Source: Actinacidiphila acidipaludis
GTDB taxonomy: Bacteria > Actinomycetota > Actinomycetes > Streptomycetales > Streptomycetaceae
Reading direction: 5' to 3'
Length of the DNA stretch: 64,000 bases
Assembly: GCF_019890725.1 (NCBI RefSeq)
Contig: NZ_JAINZZ010000037.1
Span: forward strand, 1 to 64,000
The position numbers and the translations under genes are program-made. Below the pieces are notes generated by a model. That model was not told the DNA's origin. It was given only the letters and a program-made list of their open reading frames with translations, and made no database searches. Below are positions 18,859 to 28,307 of this stretch, one piece after another. Within the stretch, counting starts at the first letter, position 1, and every line of letters begins with the position of its first letter.

Positions 18859-19683
18859 GGAGCTCTAGCCCCCCTCGTATCGACGCGTCGTGCCCTCGGT
18901 CCTGCACGTGCTCCCCCGTCTTCTGGGCGCAGCCGCCTCATGATCAAATCTACTGTGCCAGGTGGGACGTTAGTGACAACTTCCACATCTGACGCTAAGT
19001 CGACAAGACAACGTGGCGTAAAGCATTCGATCACGAAGCGTTTCACTCACGGAGCCCGCTGGGAAGTACGCCTCGCGTCGCACCGGCCCCGGCGGACGCC
19101 TGACGCGCCGTCCGGAGCCGATGTGCATCGTAGAACCGCAGGTCGCGGAGGTGTTAGCCGGTGCGGGCTCCAACAGCAGTGCGAGAAAGGGAAGTTGGCC
19201 GAAAATCATCGCACGGGTGGTCGGCCGGCGCGAAGTGCGCCACCGGATGCGCCGGAGCCTGCAACGGTGGTGTGCGGTCCGGGAGTCCGCCGGCGGTCCG
19301 CTCTCCGGTCGTCCTGTCCTGCGGGGTCGTCCCCGTGGCCGCCGCGGGCCCGCCGCCCGCGCCCTGACCTCGCCGGGGAGGCGCCCGGCCGGGGGTCTGT
19401 GATGCGCCCCCGCGGTGCGCCGATGCGCCGAACCGTGCCACGGGTTGGCGTGATGGCGTTGCACTCCGGGCCGGGGTCCGGCATTCTCCTGGGAACTCCG
19501 GGTACGGAGACGCATGAGGGGCCCGCTGAGCCTGTGCAGGCGGATCCCACGGCCGTACCCTGGAGAGAGTGGGACGGGAAGTGGCGAACTGGCCGAAACC
19601 GGCTGCTGCGGCGGCCCGACCCGCACGAACCGTCCTGTCCGCTGCTCGGCGCGTCAGCGCCGCCCTCGCCGAGAATCCGCATC
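18859..19683. other. Long non-coding interval upstream of adpA and the stress-protein gene
   Basis: 825 nt without a convincing gene. The part nearest adpA (about 18940-19050) is clearly less GC-rich than the surroundings and probably holds the adpA promoter and long leader, as in other streptomycetes. No clear -35/-10 pair could be fixed. Frames open across 19100-19680 lack a ribosome binding site and family resemblance, and look like chance openings. Confidence 0.6.
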
Positions 19684-20202
19684 ATGGCCGGTCATGACTT
19701 TCCCGAGCCCGCCGACGGCAGGCCGCTCGCCGAGTCGGCGTTGCCCGAGGAGGCCCCAGCGCTGCACCACGCGTGCGACCCTGCCTTCCGGCACGGCGTG
19801 GTGGTGGGCTTCGACGGTTCCCTCTCCAGCGAGCGCGCCCTGGCGTACGCCATCGGCATGTCCCGCAGAACGCACTCCGCGCTGATCATCGTGCATGTGG
19901 CCAACCGCCTCCCGGCCACCGTCTGGGCGGGCTGCGAGCCCCCCGTCTTCGTGGACGTCCCCGACCACCGCACCGAGGTGCTCGGCCTCGAACTGGCCTG
20001 CGCCGACCACCTGGCGGAGATCTCCTGGGTGCTGGTGGAGCGCGGCGGCGACATCTGCCACGAACTGGAGGAGGTCGGCCGGGAGTACGAGGCGGACGCG
20101 ATCGTGGTCGGCGGCACCCACGGCCTCGTCGGCCGGATCTTCGGCTCGGTCGCCGGCCGGCTGGCCCGCCGCGCCCAGCGGCCCGTGGTCGTCATCCCCT
20201 GA
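19684..20202 (+). CDS. Universal stress protein (UspA family)
   Basis: 172 residues, one Usp domain. The core begins HGVVVGFDGSLSSERALAYA and ends with VGGTHGLVGRIFGSVAGRLARRAQRPVVVIP, containing the G-2x-G-9x-G-S/T-type nucleotide loop. The start ATG at 19684 gives the N-terminus MAGHDFPEP typical for this position in streptomycetes; the upstream open frame is ignored. The cellular role is not specific. Confidence 0.85.
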   Translation: MAGHDFPEPADGRPLAESALPEEAPALHHACDPAFRHGVVVGFDGSLSSERALAYAIGMSRRTHSALIIVHVANRLPATVWAGCEPPVFVDVPDHRTEVLGLELACADHLAEISWVLVERGGDICHELEEVGREYEADAIVVGGTHGLVGRIFGSVAGRLARRAQRPVVVIP

Positions 20203-20281
20203 CCCTGGACGTCCGCCCGATTCGTCCGCGCGATTCGTCCGTGCGATTCCCCGGAAGCCCGCGCCCGCTACGGCCCACGCG

Positions 20282-20317
20282 CGAGACGGGCCCCGCCGAT
20301 CGGCGGGGCCCGTCTCG
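20282..20317. terminator. Perfect 36-nt palindrome, bidirectional terminator
   Basis: Every base of 20282-20317 is symmetric; it folds as a 16-bp stem with a 4-nt GATC loop. It lies between the convergent stress-protein and glmS genes. Confidence 0.85.
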
Positions 20318-20323
20318 TACCGT

Positions 20324-20387
20324 CCGGCTCCGGCGACTACTCGACGGTGACGGATCCGGCTCCGGCGACTACTCGACGGTGACGGAT
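20324..20387. repeat. Perfect tandem duplication of 32 bp at the 3' end of glmS
   Basis: Copies 20324-20355 and 20356-20387 are identical. The inner copy holds the last codons (S-V-T-V-E) and TAG stop of glmS. The outer copy repeats the same codons and a second TAG beyond the stop. It looks like a recent slippage event. Confidence 0.93.
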
Positions 20388-22183
20388 TTGGCCAGGTTCC
20401 GCGGCTTGTCGATGTCCCGGCCCAGCGCCAGCGCGGTGTGGTACGCGAAGAGCTGCAGCGGGATGCCCATGAGGATCGGGTCGAGCTCGTCCTCGTTCTT
20501 CGGGACGACGATCGTGTGGTCGGCCTTCTCCTGAACCTGGTGGGCGACAGCGAGGATGCGGCCGCTGCGGGCCTTGATCTCCTCCATCGCCGCGCGGTTC
20601 TTCTCCAGCAGGTCGTCGTCGGGCACGATCGCCACGGTCGGCATGGCCGGCTCGATCAGCGCCAGCGGGCCGTGCTTGAGCTCGGACGCCGGGTACGCCT
20701 CGGCGTGGATGTAGCTGACCTCCTTGAGCTTCAGCGACGCCTCGCGGGCCACCGGGTAGCCGCGCACCCGGCCGATGAAGAGCATCGACCTGGCGTCCGC
20801 GTACTGCTTGGCGAGCTGCTTGATCTCCGGCTCGGTCTTGAGGATCTCGTCGATCTGCCCGGGCAGCCGGCGCAGGCCGTCGATGATCCGCTTGCCGTCG
20901 GCCACCGACAGGTCCCGGATGCGGCCGAGGTGCAGCGCCAGCAGCGCGAAGGCCACCACGGTGTTGGTGAAGCACTTGGTGGAGACCACGCACACCTCCG
21001 GCCCGGCGTGCACGTAGGTGCCGCCGTCCGCCTCACGGGCGATGGCCGAGCCCACCACGTTGACGATGCCCAGCACGCGGGCGCCCTTGCGCTTGAGCTC
21101 CTGCACGGCGGCCAGCACGTCGTAGGTCTCACCGGACTGCGAGACCGCGACGTACAGTGTGTCGGGGTCCACCACCGGGTTGCGGTAGCGGAACTCCGAG
21201 GCCGGCTCGGCGTCCGCGGGGATCCGGGCCAGCTCCTCGATGAGCTGCGCGCCGATCTGGCCCGCGTGGTAGCTGGTGCCGCAGCCGAGGATCTTGATCC
21301 GGCGGACCCGGCGGGCCTCGCCCGGCTCCAGGTTCAGGCCGCCCAGGTGCACGGTGGCGAACCGGTCGTCGATCCGGCCGCGCAGCACGCGGTCGACCGC
21401 CTCGGCCTGCTCGGAGATCTCCTTGTGCATGTAGGTGTCGTGGCCGCCCATGTCGTACGACTCGGCCTCCCACTCCACCGTGGTCGGCGTCGCCGTGGTC
21501 AGCGAGCCCTCGGTGGTGTAGGTGCGGAAGTCGTCGGCCTTGAGGGTGGCCATCTCGCCGTCGCCGAGGGTGACGACCTGGCGGGTGTGGGTGACCAGCG
21601 CGGCGACGTCGGAGGCGACGAACATCTCCTTCTCGCCGATGCCGAGGACCACGGGCGAGCCGTTGCGGGCCACCACGATCCGGTCGGGGAACTCCTTGTG
21701 CATCACGGCGATGCCGTAGGTGCCCTCGACCGCGCGCAGCGCCTCGCTGACCCTCTTCTCCAGCGTGTCCGCCTCGGAGCGGGAGATCAGGTGGGCGAGC
21801 ACCTCGGTGTCGGTCTCGGAGGCGAAGACGACGCCGTCCACGGTCAGCTTGGCGCGCAGCTCGGAGGCGTTGTCGATGATGCCGTTGTGGACGACCGCGA
21901 CGGTGCCCTCGGCGTCCAGGTGGGGGTGCGCGTTCTCGTCGCTCGGGGCGCCGTGGGTGGCCCAGCGGGTGTGGGCGATGCCGGTGGTGCCGGCGAAGCG
22001 CTTGGGGATCCGCGCCTCCAGCTCACGTACGCGGCCCTTGGCCTTGACCGTGCGGAGGTCGCCGGACTTCCCGCTGATGACGACGCCGGCCGAGTCGTAG
22101 CCCCGGTACTCCAGCCGCTGCAGACCTTCCAGCAGCAGTGGCGCGACGTCGCGCCTGCCGATGTATCCGACGATTCCGCACAT
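20369..22183 (-). CDS. glmS: Glutamine-fructose-6-phosphate aminotransferase (isomerising)
   Basis: A 604-residue GlmS of normal length. Cys2 (MCGIVGYIG) is the glutaminase nucleophile of the Ntn domain (1-240). Two SIS sugar-isomerase domains follow (about 280-600; VSQSGETYDV phosphosugar-binding loop). It makes glucosamine-6-phosphate for peptidoglycan and amino sugars. Many streptomycetes carry two glmS genes; which paralogue this is cannot be fixed from one copy. The small gene upstream may be co-transcribed (97-nt gap). Confidence 0.95.
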   Translation of the reverse strand: MCGIVGYIGRRDVAPLLLEGLQRLEYRGYDSAGVVISGKSGDLRTVKAKGRVRELEARIPKRFAGTTGIAHTRWATHGAPSDENAHPHLDAEGTVAVVHNGIIDNASELRAKLTVDGVVFASETDTEVLAHLISRSEADTLEKRVSEALRAVEGTYGIAVMHKEFPDRIVVARNGSPVVLGIGEKEMFVASDVAALVTHTRQVVTLGDGEMATLKADDFRTYTTEGSLTTATPTTVEWEAESYDMGGHDTYMHKEISEQAEAVDRVLRGRIDDRFATVHLGGLNLEPGEARRVRRIKILGCGTSYHAGQIGAQLIEELARIPADAEPASEFRYRNPVVDPDTLYVAVSQSGETYDVLAAVQELKRKGARVLGIVNVVGSAIAREADGGTYVHAGPEVCVVSTKCFTNTVVAFALLALHLGRIRDLSVADGKRIIDGLRRLPGQIDEILKTEPEIKQLAKQYADARSMLFIGRVRGYPVAREASLKLKEVSYIHAEAYPASELKHGPLALIEPAMPTVAIVPDDDLLEKNRAAMEEIKARSGRILAVAHQVQEKADHTIVVPKNEDELDPILMGIPLQLFAYHTALALGRDIDKPRNLAKSVTVE

Positions 22184-22280
22184 ATGCCGTCCCTCTCCGT
22201 CGTCCTGCTTCGTCCTGAGTCCCTGCCCGCTCCGAGGTGCGCGAGCCGTCCGCGGCCGGGTCCTGCCCGGCGGGAACGGC

Positions 22281-22556
22281 TCAGCCGTAGACGATCCGGC
22301 GGAGCTGGCGCTGGGACAGTGCCGCGGGGGCCACCGCCCGGTGCGGCAGCTCCTCGGCGATCCGCTCGAAGATCTCCGCGTTCACCAGGCCCTTCGCCTG
22401 GAGCTCACGGTGTCTGCGGCGGACGAACTCCTCGGTCGTCTCGTCGAAGTACGCCAGGACGTCCAGGACCACCCGGGTGGCCTCGCCGCGGTGCAGCGAC
22501 GTGGTGCGCACCAGGTGGTCGATCAGGTCCTCGTAGGACGTCCGGCGTTCGAGCAC
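22281..22556 (-). CDS. Small conserved-looking protein of unknown function
   Basis: A 91-residue soluble, mostly helical protein starting at GTG (TSYEDLIDHLVRTTSLHRGE, ending QRQLRRIVYG). There are no recognised catalytic motifs and no membrane segment. Length and codon bias look genuine, and the gene precedes glmS in the same direction. The function is unknown. Confidence 0.6.
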   Translation of the reverse strand: MLERRTSYEDLIDHLVRTTSLHRGEATRVVLDVLAYFDETTEEFVRRRHRELQAKGLVNAEIFERIAEELPHRAVAPAALSQRQLRRIVYG

Positions 22557-22596
22557 GCGTTGATACTGGTGTGATCATCTTTGGTTTGCAAGAATT

Positions 22597-22614
22597 CTGC
22601 CCGATTTCGGGCAG
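22597..22614. other. Short hairpin in the divergent promoter region of the GH20 gene
   Basis: CTGCCCG-ATTT-CGGGCAG, in the relatively AT-rich 22557-22729 gap between two divergent genes. It may be an operator or attenuator. ACTGGTGTGATCAT just upstream (22565-22578) is only a poor match to a DasR site. Confidence 0.35.
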
Positions 22615-22729
22615 GCTGACCGGACAAGCGCGGCCAAATGAGTGATCTGTGCGCGGCAGGGGAGTGGCGCGGCGCCGTCCCCGCGGGGCCGTCTTGACCG
22701 CGCGGGACCGCGCGGGTTAGTCGTGGTGC

Positions 22730-24430
22730 GTGAGACGACTGGACGCCGCAGGCCCCGGTGCGGACCCGCCCGCCCGGGCCCGGACCGCGCGCGGCACGCT
22801 GCCGCGGGTGCTGTGCGCGCTGATGCTCGCCGCGGGCGCCGGCGCGGCCGGGGCCAGGAGCGCCTCCTCCTCCGAGCCCGCCGCCGCGCCGGCCGCTGCC
22901 ACCGTCGGATCCCGGGTGGTGCCCGTCCCGGCCGCCGTCCGCGCCGGCGGCGGCACGTTCCGGATCACCCGCGGCACCGCCGTCGAGGTGACCCGCGGGT
23001 CCGCCGACGCCGGCCGGGTCGCCGGCTACGCCGCGGCCCTGCTGCGGCCCTCCACCGGCTATCCGCTGCCCGTGGTGCCGGTGCCGGCCGGGACGCGGAG
23101 CGGCGCCGCCGCGGCGGCCCCCGGCGCGATCGTGCTGGCCCTCGGCGACACCGACCGCGGCCTCGGCGACGAGGGCTACCGGCTGCGCACCACCCCGCGC
23201 GCGGTGACCATCAGCGCCCGCACCGCCGCCGGGCTCTTCCACGGCGTGCAGACCCTGCGCCAGCTCCTGCCCGCGCGGGTGGAGAGCCGCACCGCGGTGC
23301 CCGGCGCCGCCTGGACGGTGCCCGACGCCGACATCCGCGACGTCCCCCGGTACGCCTACCGCGGCGCGATGCTCGACGTCGCCCGGCACTTCCTCACCGT
23401 CGCCCAGGTCGAGCGGTACATCGACGAACTCGCGCTGTACAAGGTCAACACGCTGCACCTGCACCTCACCGACGACCAGGGCTGGCGGATCGCGATCGGC
23501 TCCCGCCCCCGGCTCGCGCTGTACGGCGGCAGCACCGGGGTCGGCGGCGGCCCCGGCGGCTCCTACACCCAGGACGACTACCGGCGGATCGTCCGCTACG
23601 CCGCGAGCCGCTTCCTCACCGTCGTCCCCGAGATCGACGGCCCCAGCCACACCAACGCGGCCCTCGCCTCGTACCCCGAGCTGAACTGCGACGGCACCGC
23701 CCCGCCGCTCTACACCGGCACCAAGGTCGGCTTCAGCTCGCTGTGCGTGCCCAAGGCCGAGACGTACGCGTTCCTCGACGCGGTGATCCGCGAGGTCGCC
23801 GCGCTGACCCCGGGCCCGTACCTGCACATCGGCGGCGACGAGGCGCACTCCACCAGCGCCGCGGACTACGTCACGTACATGGACAAGGTCCAGCCGATCG
23901 TCACCGCCCAGGGCAAGACCGTCATCGGCTGGCACCAGCTCGACTCCGCGCACCCGGTGCCCGGCGCCCTCGTCCAGTACTGGGGGACCGCCGGCAACGA
24001 GACCGCGGTCGTGGACGCGGCGAAGCACGGCACCCGGGTCATCATGTCCCCGGCCAACCGCGCCTACCTCGACATGCAGTACACCTCCACCACCCCGCTC
24101 GGCCAGCACTGGGCGGGCTACGTCGACGTGCGCACCTCCTACGACTGGGACCCGGCGACCTTCATCGCCGGCCTGCCCGCGGGCGCGGTGGCCGGGGTCG
24201 AGGCCCCGCTGTGGACCGAGACGATCAGGACCGACGCCGACGTGGACTACATGGCCTTCCCGCGGCTGCCGGGGATCGCCGAACTCGGCTGGTCCCCGGC
24301 GGCCGCCCACGACTGGAACGCCTACCGGGTGCGGCTGGCCGCGCAGGGACCGCGGTGGCAGGAGCTGGGCATCGGCTTCTACCGGTCGCCCGAGGTGGAC
24401 TGGGCGGCGGCGGGCACTGACGCGCCGTGA
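22730..24430 (+). CDS. Secreted GH20 beta-N-acetylhexosaminidase
   Basis: A 566-residue protein from GTG. The N-terminus has basic residues, then a hydrophobic stretch (VLCALMLAAGAGAAGA) as export signal. A GH20b-like N-terminal domain (to about 195) leads to the catalytic barrel. The signature HIGGDEAH contains the Asp-Glu pair, with Glu as acid and Asp assisting the substrate N-acetyl group. It should release GlcNAc from chitin oligomers, consistent with GlmS next door and the chitinase at the window start. It converges on desD. Confidence 0.93.
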   Translation: MRRLDAAGPGADPPARARTARGTLPRVLCALMLAAGAGAAGARSASSSEPAAAPAAATVGSRVVPVPAAVRAGGGTFRITRGTAVEVTRGSADAGRVAGYAAALLRPSTGYPLPVVPVPAGTRSGAAAAAPGAIVLALGDTDRGLGDEGYRLRTTPRAVTISARTAAGLFHGVQTLRQLLPARVESRTAVPGAAWTVPDADIRDVPRYAYRGAMLDVARHFLTVAQVERYIDELALYKVNTLHLHLTDDQGWRIAIGSRPRLALYGGSTGVGGGPGGSYTQDDYRRIVRYAASRFLTVVPEIDGPSHTNAALASYPELNCDGTAPPLYTGTKVGFSSLCVPKAETYAFLDAVIREVAALTPGPYLHIGGDEAHSTSAADYVTYMDKVQPIVTAQGKTVIGWHQLDSAHPVPGALVQYWGTAGNETAVVDAAKHGTRVIMSPANRAYLDMQYTSTTPLGQHWAGYVDVRTSYDWDPATFIAGLPAGAVAGVEAPLWTETIRTDADVDYMAFPRLPGIAELGWSPAAAHDWNAYRVRLAAQGPRWQELGIGFYRSPEVDWAAAGTDAP

Positions 24431-24480
24431 CGTGTGCTGACGTGTGCTGACGTGTGCTGACGTGTGCTGACGCGTGCTGA
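24431..24480. repeat. 10-bp tandem repeat, CGTGTGCTGA x5
   Basis: Four exact CGTGTGCTGA units plus CGCGTGCTGA begin immediately after the GH20 stop codon. The stop itself (GTGA) fits the repeat phase, so the array may have grown from the gene end. Confidence 0.93.
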
Positions 24481-24511
24481 CGGGCACGGACGCCGACGGA
24501 CGGGCCGGTCT

Positions 24512-26422
24512 TCAGGCGGACCGGGAGACCGGGGCCTCCTTGCGGGCCGGGGGCCGGTGTGCGGCCAGCGGGTTGGCGAGGGTCCCCGCGAACTGCAGCG
24601 CCGCCGACGGGTCGGCCAGGTCCACCATCTGCTGGTTGTCCCGCAGTTGGAGCCGGTTCAGGCACGACAGGGCGAACCGCGGCGCGAACAGGTCGTAGCG
24701 CGCGAACTTCTCCGCCAGCGCCGGATGCGCCTCCTGGTAGCCCGTCACGCAGTCCGCGACCGTACGCCAGAACGCCGCCTCGTCCAGCACGCCCGCGGTG
24801 TGCAGCGTCGCGCCGAGGAACCGCAGGAAGCAGTCGAAGACGTCGGTGAACACCGACAGCGCCCGCAGCTCCTCCGGGACCTCCGCCCTGATCCGCGCCA
24901 CCTCCGGCGGCAGTGCGGCGGCCGGGTCCATCACCACGATCTCCTCGGCGATGTCCTTGAACACCGCGCGCTCCACGCTCCCGCCGTCCTCGCCGAGCAC
25001 CAGGATGACGTTCTCGCCGTGCGGCATGTACGCCAGGTCGTAGGCGAAGAGACTGTGCAGCACCGGCACCAGGTACGCGTCCAGGTAGCCGCGCAGCCAC
25101 GCCTCCGGTGACCGGCCCGACCGGGCGACGAGCACCGCCGCCAGCGAGCCGCCGGCCGCGTCGACGTGGAGCAGCGACGCCATGGTGACGAGCGAACGTC
25201 CCGGTTCCAGGCCGGCGATTGGGCTCTCCCGCCACAGCGCCGCCAGCATCTTCCGGTACGGCGATCCCTTCTGCGTGGCCTCCTCGAAGGGCCGGTGACG
25301 GTAACCGACCGCGGCCCGCTCGCGGATGATCGAGAAGCGTGCGGCGGTCAGCGTCGGGTCGGCCGCGATCAGTGCGGCCAGCCAGTCGTTGATCGCCGGG
25401 GTGGCGGCCATGTAGGCGGCGGACAGGCCGCGCAGGAAGCCCATGTTGAGCACGGACAGGGCGGTCTTGACGTAGTGGCGGTCGGGCCGGGAGACGTTGA
25501 AGAACGTGCGGACGGACTGCTGGGCCAGGTGGTCGTCGTCGCCCGGCCCGAGCAGCACCAGGTGCTCCCGGGCCACCTCGCCGGCGAAGGTCACCGCGAG
25601 CCGGTGCTCCCACTGCCAGGGGTGGACGGGGATGAGCAGATAGCCGTCCGGGTCCAGGCCGCGGGCCGAGAGCACCGCGGCGAACCGTGCGCGGGTCGCC
25701 CGATCCAGCTCGGCGGCGATCAGCGTCGCGTAGTCCAGACCGGCCCCGGCGCTGAAGTCCGCGAGGTCACGGCGGGCCGCCACCCAGGTCAGCCGCACCG
25801 GCGCGCCCGCCTCGGGCGCGTACCGCACCAGGTCCCGCGCGCCGAAGCCGATGCGGCCGCTGTTCGCCACGAAGCAGGGGTGGCCCTCGGTCATGCCGCT
25901 CTCCACGGCCTGGAACCCGGCCGCCAGCAGGTCGGCCGCCGTCCGCCGGTGCACGACGTCCTTGAACGCGAGCGAGGACAGCGTCGCGGTGATCTCCTCC
26001 AGATAGAGGGGGAGTACGCGGTGGCCCAGGCCCAGGGTCGCCCGCAGATCGGTGAAGAACGCGAGGGCGTCGAGGGGGAGTTCGCTCTCCCCGCCGGCCG
26101 GGGCGTCCCCTGCTTCTTCCGCTGCCTCTCCGGCTGCCCGCCGGGTGATCGAGGCCGGGTCGATGTGCCAGTGGTCCAGGGCGAGGAGCTCGGCGGTGAA
26201 GCGGTAGGCGGTGCGGCCGTCGTCGCTGGTGACGCGGTAGCCGCGGGGCCCGCCGGGGGTGGAGGGCGCCGGGCCGAGCGGGACCGGTGTGAGCAGGCGC
26301 TCGTGGGAGAACTCGGCGAGGGCCTTGCGGATCAGATGGCGGGTGGCCCGCTGCCACCTCTCGGGAGTGAGGTGGGCGGTGGCGCCGTCGGTGTCGACTG
26401 TCCCGGCAGGGGCGGCGGTCAC
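24512..26422 (-). CDS. desD: Desferrioxamine synthetase DesD (NRPS-independent siderophore synthetase)
   Basis: A 636-residue IucA/IucC-type NIS synthetase. Conserved blocks include HPCFVANSGRIGFG, HPWQWEHRL and the FhuF-like C-terminal region. It adenylates and condenses N-hydroxy-N-succinyl/acetyl-cadaverine units and cyclises them to desferrioxamine. The start is GTG and overlaps the desC stop by 4 nt (GTGA), so the two are translationally coupled. It is the last gene of desABCD. Confidence 0.96.
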   Translation of the reverse strand: MTAAPAGTVDTDGATAHLTPERWQRATRHLIRKALAEFSHERLLTPVPLGPAPSTPGGPRGYRVTSDDGRTAYRFTAELLALDHWHIDPASITRRAAGEAAEEAGDAPAGGESELPLDALAFFTDLRATLGLGHRVLPLYLEEITATLSSLAFKDVVHRRTAADLLAAGFQAVESGMTEGHPCFVANSGRIGFGARDLVRYAPEAGAPVRLTWVAARRDLADFSAGAGLDYATLIAAELDRATRARFAAVLSARGLDPDGYLLIPVHPWQWEHRLAVTFAGEVAREHLVLLGPGDDDHLAQQSVRTFFNVSRPDRHYVKTALSVLNMGFLRGLSAAYMAATPAINDWLAALIAADPTLTAARFSIIRERAAVGYRHRPFEEATQKGSPYRKMLAALWRESPIAGLEPGRSLVTMASLLHVDAAGGSLAAVLVARSGRSPEAWLRGYLDAYLVPVLHSLFAYDLAYMPHGENVILVLGEDGGSVERAVFKDIAEEIVVMDPAAALPPEVARIRAEVPEELRALSVFTDVFDCFLRFLGATLHTAGVLDEAAFWRTVADCVTGYQEAHPALAEKFARYDLFAPRFALSCLNRLQLRDNQQMVDLADPSAALQFAGTLANPLAAHRPPARKEAPVSRSA

Positions 26423-27018
26423 CGGGTCGCCTCGAACTGCGCGCGGGTGCAGAAGCTGAGCAGGGCTTCCTTGTGCGGGGTGGTGATGCGGGCGGCGGGT
26501 TCGAAGCCGACCGTCCGGTTGAGCGCGTGGACGGCGGTGTTGCGGACGTCCGGCTCGACCACCACCCGGCGGGTCGCCGGATCGGCGAACAGTTCCGTCA
26601 TCACCGCGCGGATCACGGCACGCGTGAAGCCGTGCACCGGCTGTTCCGCCGGCGCGACCAGGAAGTGCATGCCGACGTCGCCGGGTTCCGCCGGGTACAG
26701 CCCGGCGAGTTCCACCCGCGCCGGGTCGTAGCGCTCCATCAGGAAAGCGGGCCTTCCGTCGGACAGGCCGACGAAGGCGTCCTGGTGGGGCGCCTGCGCG
26801 ATGTCGGCGTAGGCGCGTTCCACGTCGTACGGGTTGGCGTCGGCCATCAGCCAGAAGACGGCCTTGGGGTGCGTGACCCAGCGGTGCAGCAGGGCGGCGT
26901 CGGCGCGCGGGTCGACCGGGCGGAAGGTGAAGCCGGCGGGGGAGTGGAGGGCGGGTGCGCGTTCGGATACCGGCGGGGGCGCGGCCGTGGTCGGGCGGGG
27001 GGCCGGGGTGGCGGTCAT
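26419..27018 (-). CDS. desC: N-hydroxycadaverine acyltransferase DesC
   Basis: A 199-residue GNAT-like, IucB/AcsD-partner acyltransferase ([36 protein letters not shown]). It transfers succinyl, acetyl or other acyl groups to N-hydroxycadaverine. ATGA overlaps join it to both desB and desD. Confidence 0.94.
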   Translation of the reverse strand: MTATPAPRPTTAAPPPVSERAPALHSPAGFTFRPVDPRADAALLHRWVTHPKAVFWLMADANPYDVERAYADIAQAPHQDAFVGLSDGRPAFLMERYDPARVELAGLYPAEPGDVGMHFLVAPAEQPVHGFTRAVIRAVMTELFADPATRRVVVEPDVRNTAVHALNRTVGFEPAARITTPHKEALLSFCTRAQFEATR

Positions 27019-28307
27019 GCGGTGAACTCCTGGAAGGCGATGGCCGTCTCGATGCGGTACGGCTCGCGGCCGCCGAGCAGCTCGCGGATGATGCGGGAGT
27101 TGCGGTAGGCGGCCATGCCGAGGTCGGGCGCGGCGAAGCCGTGGGTGTGCAGCTCCGCGTTCTGGACGTAGACGCCGTGACCGGTGACGTCGATCGCGTA
27201 GTCGCGGGTGACGTCGTAGCGGCCCTGGGCGTCCCAGCGGATGCGGTCGCGGACCGGGGTCAGGAACTCCGGTACCCGGTAGCGGTATCCGGTGGCCAGC
27301 ACCAGGCCCTCGGTGGTCAGCGTGTGGTCGCGGCCCTGCTCGCGCTGGCGCAGCTCCAGCGTGTAGCCGCCGGTGGCGGCGTCGTGGCGCACACGGTCGA
27401 GGGAAGTGTTGGTGAGCAGCCGGGTCGGCACCTTGCCCTTGCGGTTCTTGGCGTAGAGCAGGTCGAAGATCGCATTGATCAGCTCGGTGCTGATGCCCTT
27501 GTACAGGTTCTTCTGGGAGGCGCCGAGCCGCTCGCGGACCGCCGGCGGCAGGGCGTGGAAGTAGTCCACGTACTCCGGGGAGGTCATCTCCAGGGTGAGC
27601 TTGGTGTATTCGAGCGGGAAGAACCGCGGTGAGCGGGTCACCCAGTTCAGCGTGTAGCCGTGGGTGTCGATGTCCTGGAGCAGGTCGTGGTAGATCTCGG
27701 CGGCGCTCTGCCCGCTGCCGACGACGGTGACGCTGCTCTTGGCGCGCAGCCGCTCCCGGGCGGCCAGGTATCCGGAGGCGTGCACGGCGTCGCCGCCGAT
27801 GCCCTCGGCAGCGGGCGGCACATACGGCGGGGTCCCGGTGCCCAGCACGAGCCGCGGCGCGCGGTACTCCTCGCCGTCGCCGGTGGTCACCGTGTAGCGG
27901 CCGTCGCCCTCGTCGTAGGTGACGCGGGTGACGGTCCTGCCGAAGCGCACCGAGGGCAGGCGGGCGGCGGCCCAGCGGCAGTAGTCGTTGAACTCCTCGC
28001 GCAGCGGATAGAAGCTCTCGCGGATGTAGAAGGAGTACAACCGCCCGGATTCCTTGAGGTAGTTCAGGAAGCTGTAGGGCGAGGTGGGGTCGGCGAGCGT
28101 CACCAGGTCGGAGAGGAACGGCGTCTGCAGGGTGGCGCCCTCGATGAACATCCCGGAGTGCCAGTCGACATCGGGCTTGCTCTCCAGGAAGACGCCGGTC
28201 AGGCCGTCGATCGGCTCGGTCAGGCAGGCCAGGCCCAGATTGAACGGTCCGAGGCCGATGCCGATGAAGTCCGGTTCGCGCGGGGCCGCGTCACGAGGCG
28301 TGGGCAA
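27015..28307 (-). CDS. desB: Cadaverine N-monooxygenase DesB
   Basis: A 430-residue FAD/NADPH-dependent N-hydroxylase. The FAD site is [12 protein letters not shown] near the N-terminus, the NADPH site [11 protein letters not shown] near residue 195, and the C-terminal ATG-type motif [13 protein letters not shown]. It hydroxylates cadaverine. The start is TTG: GGGAGAG lies 5 nt upstream inside desA, and no in-frame ATG or GTG precedes the FAD motif. It overlaps desA by 17 nt. Confidence 0.95.
   Translation of the reverse strand: MPTPRDAAPREPDFIGIGLGPFNLGLACLTEPIDGLTGVFLESKPDVDWHSGMFIEGATLQTPFLSDLVTLADPTSPYSFLNYLKESGRLYSFYIRESFYPLREEFNDYCRWAAARLPSVRFGRTVTRVTYDEGDGRYTVTTGDGEEYRAPRLVLGTGTPPYVPPAAEGIGGDAVHASGYLAARERLRAKSSVTVVGSGQSAAEIYHDLLQDIDTHGYTLNWVTRSPRFFPLEYTKLTLEMTSPEYVDYFHALPPAVRERLGASQKNLYKGISTELINAIFDLLYAKNRKGKVPTRLLTNTSLDRVRHDAATGGYTLELRQREQGRDHTLTTEGLVLATGYRYRVPEFLTPVRDRIRWDAQGRYDVTRDYAIDVTGHGVYVQNAELHTHGFAAPDLGMAAYRNSRIIRELLGGREPYRIETAIAFQEFTA

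Noticed and set aside
18157-19683. Upstream extension of the universal stress protein frame and other open frames in the adpA upstream region
   Set aside because: No ribosome binding site or recognisable domain; the known protein begins at MAGHDF. The extension also crosses adpA on the other strand.
22560-22590. Possible DasR site before the GH20 gene
   Set aside because: ACTGGTGTGATCAT matches only the first half of the known motif and lacks the dyad.
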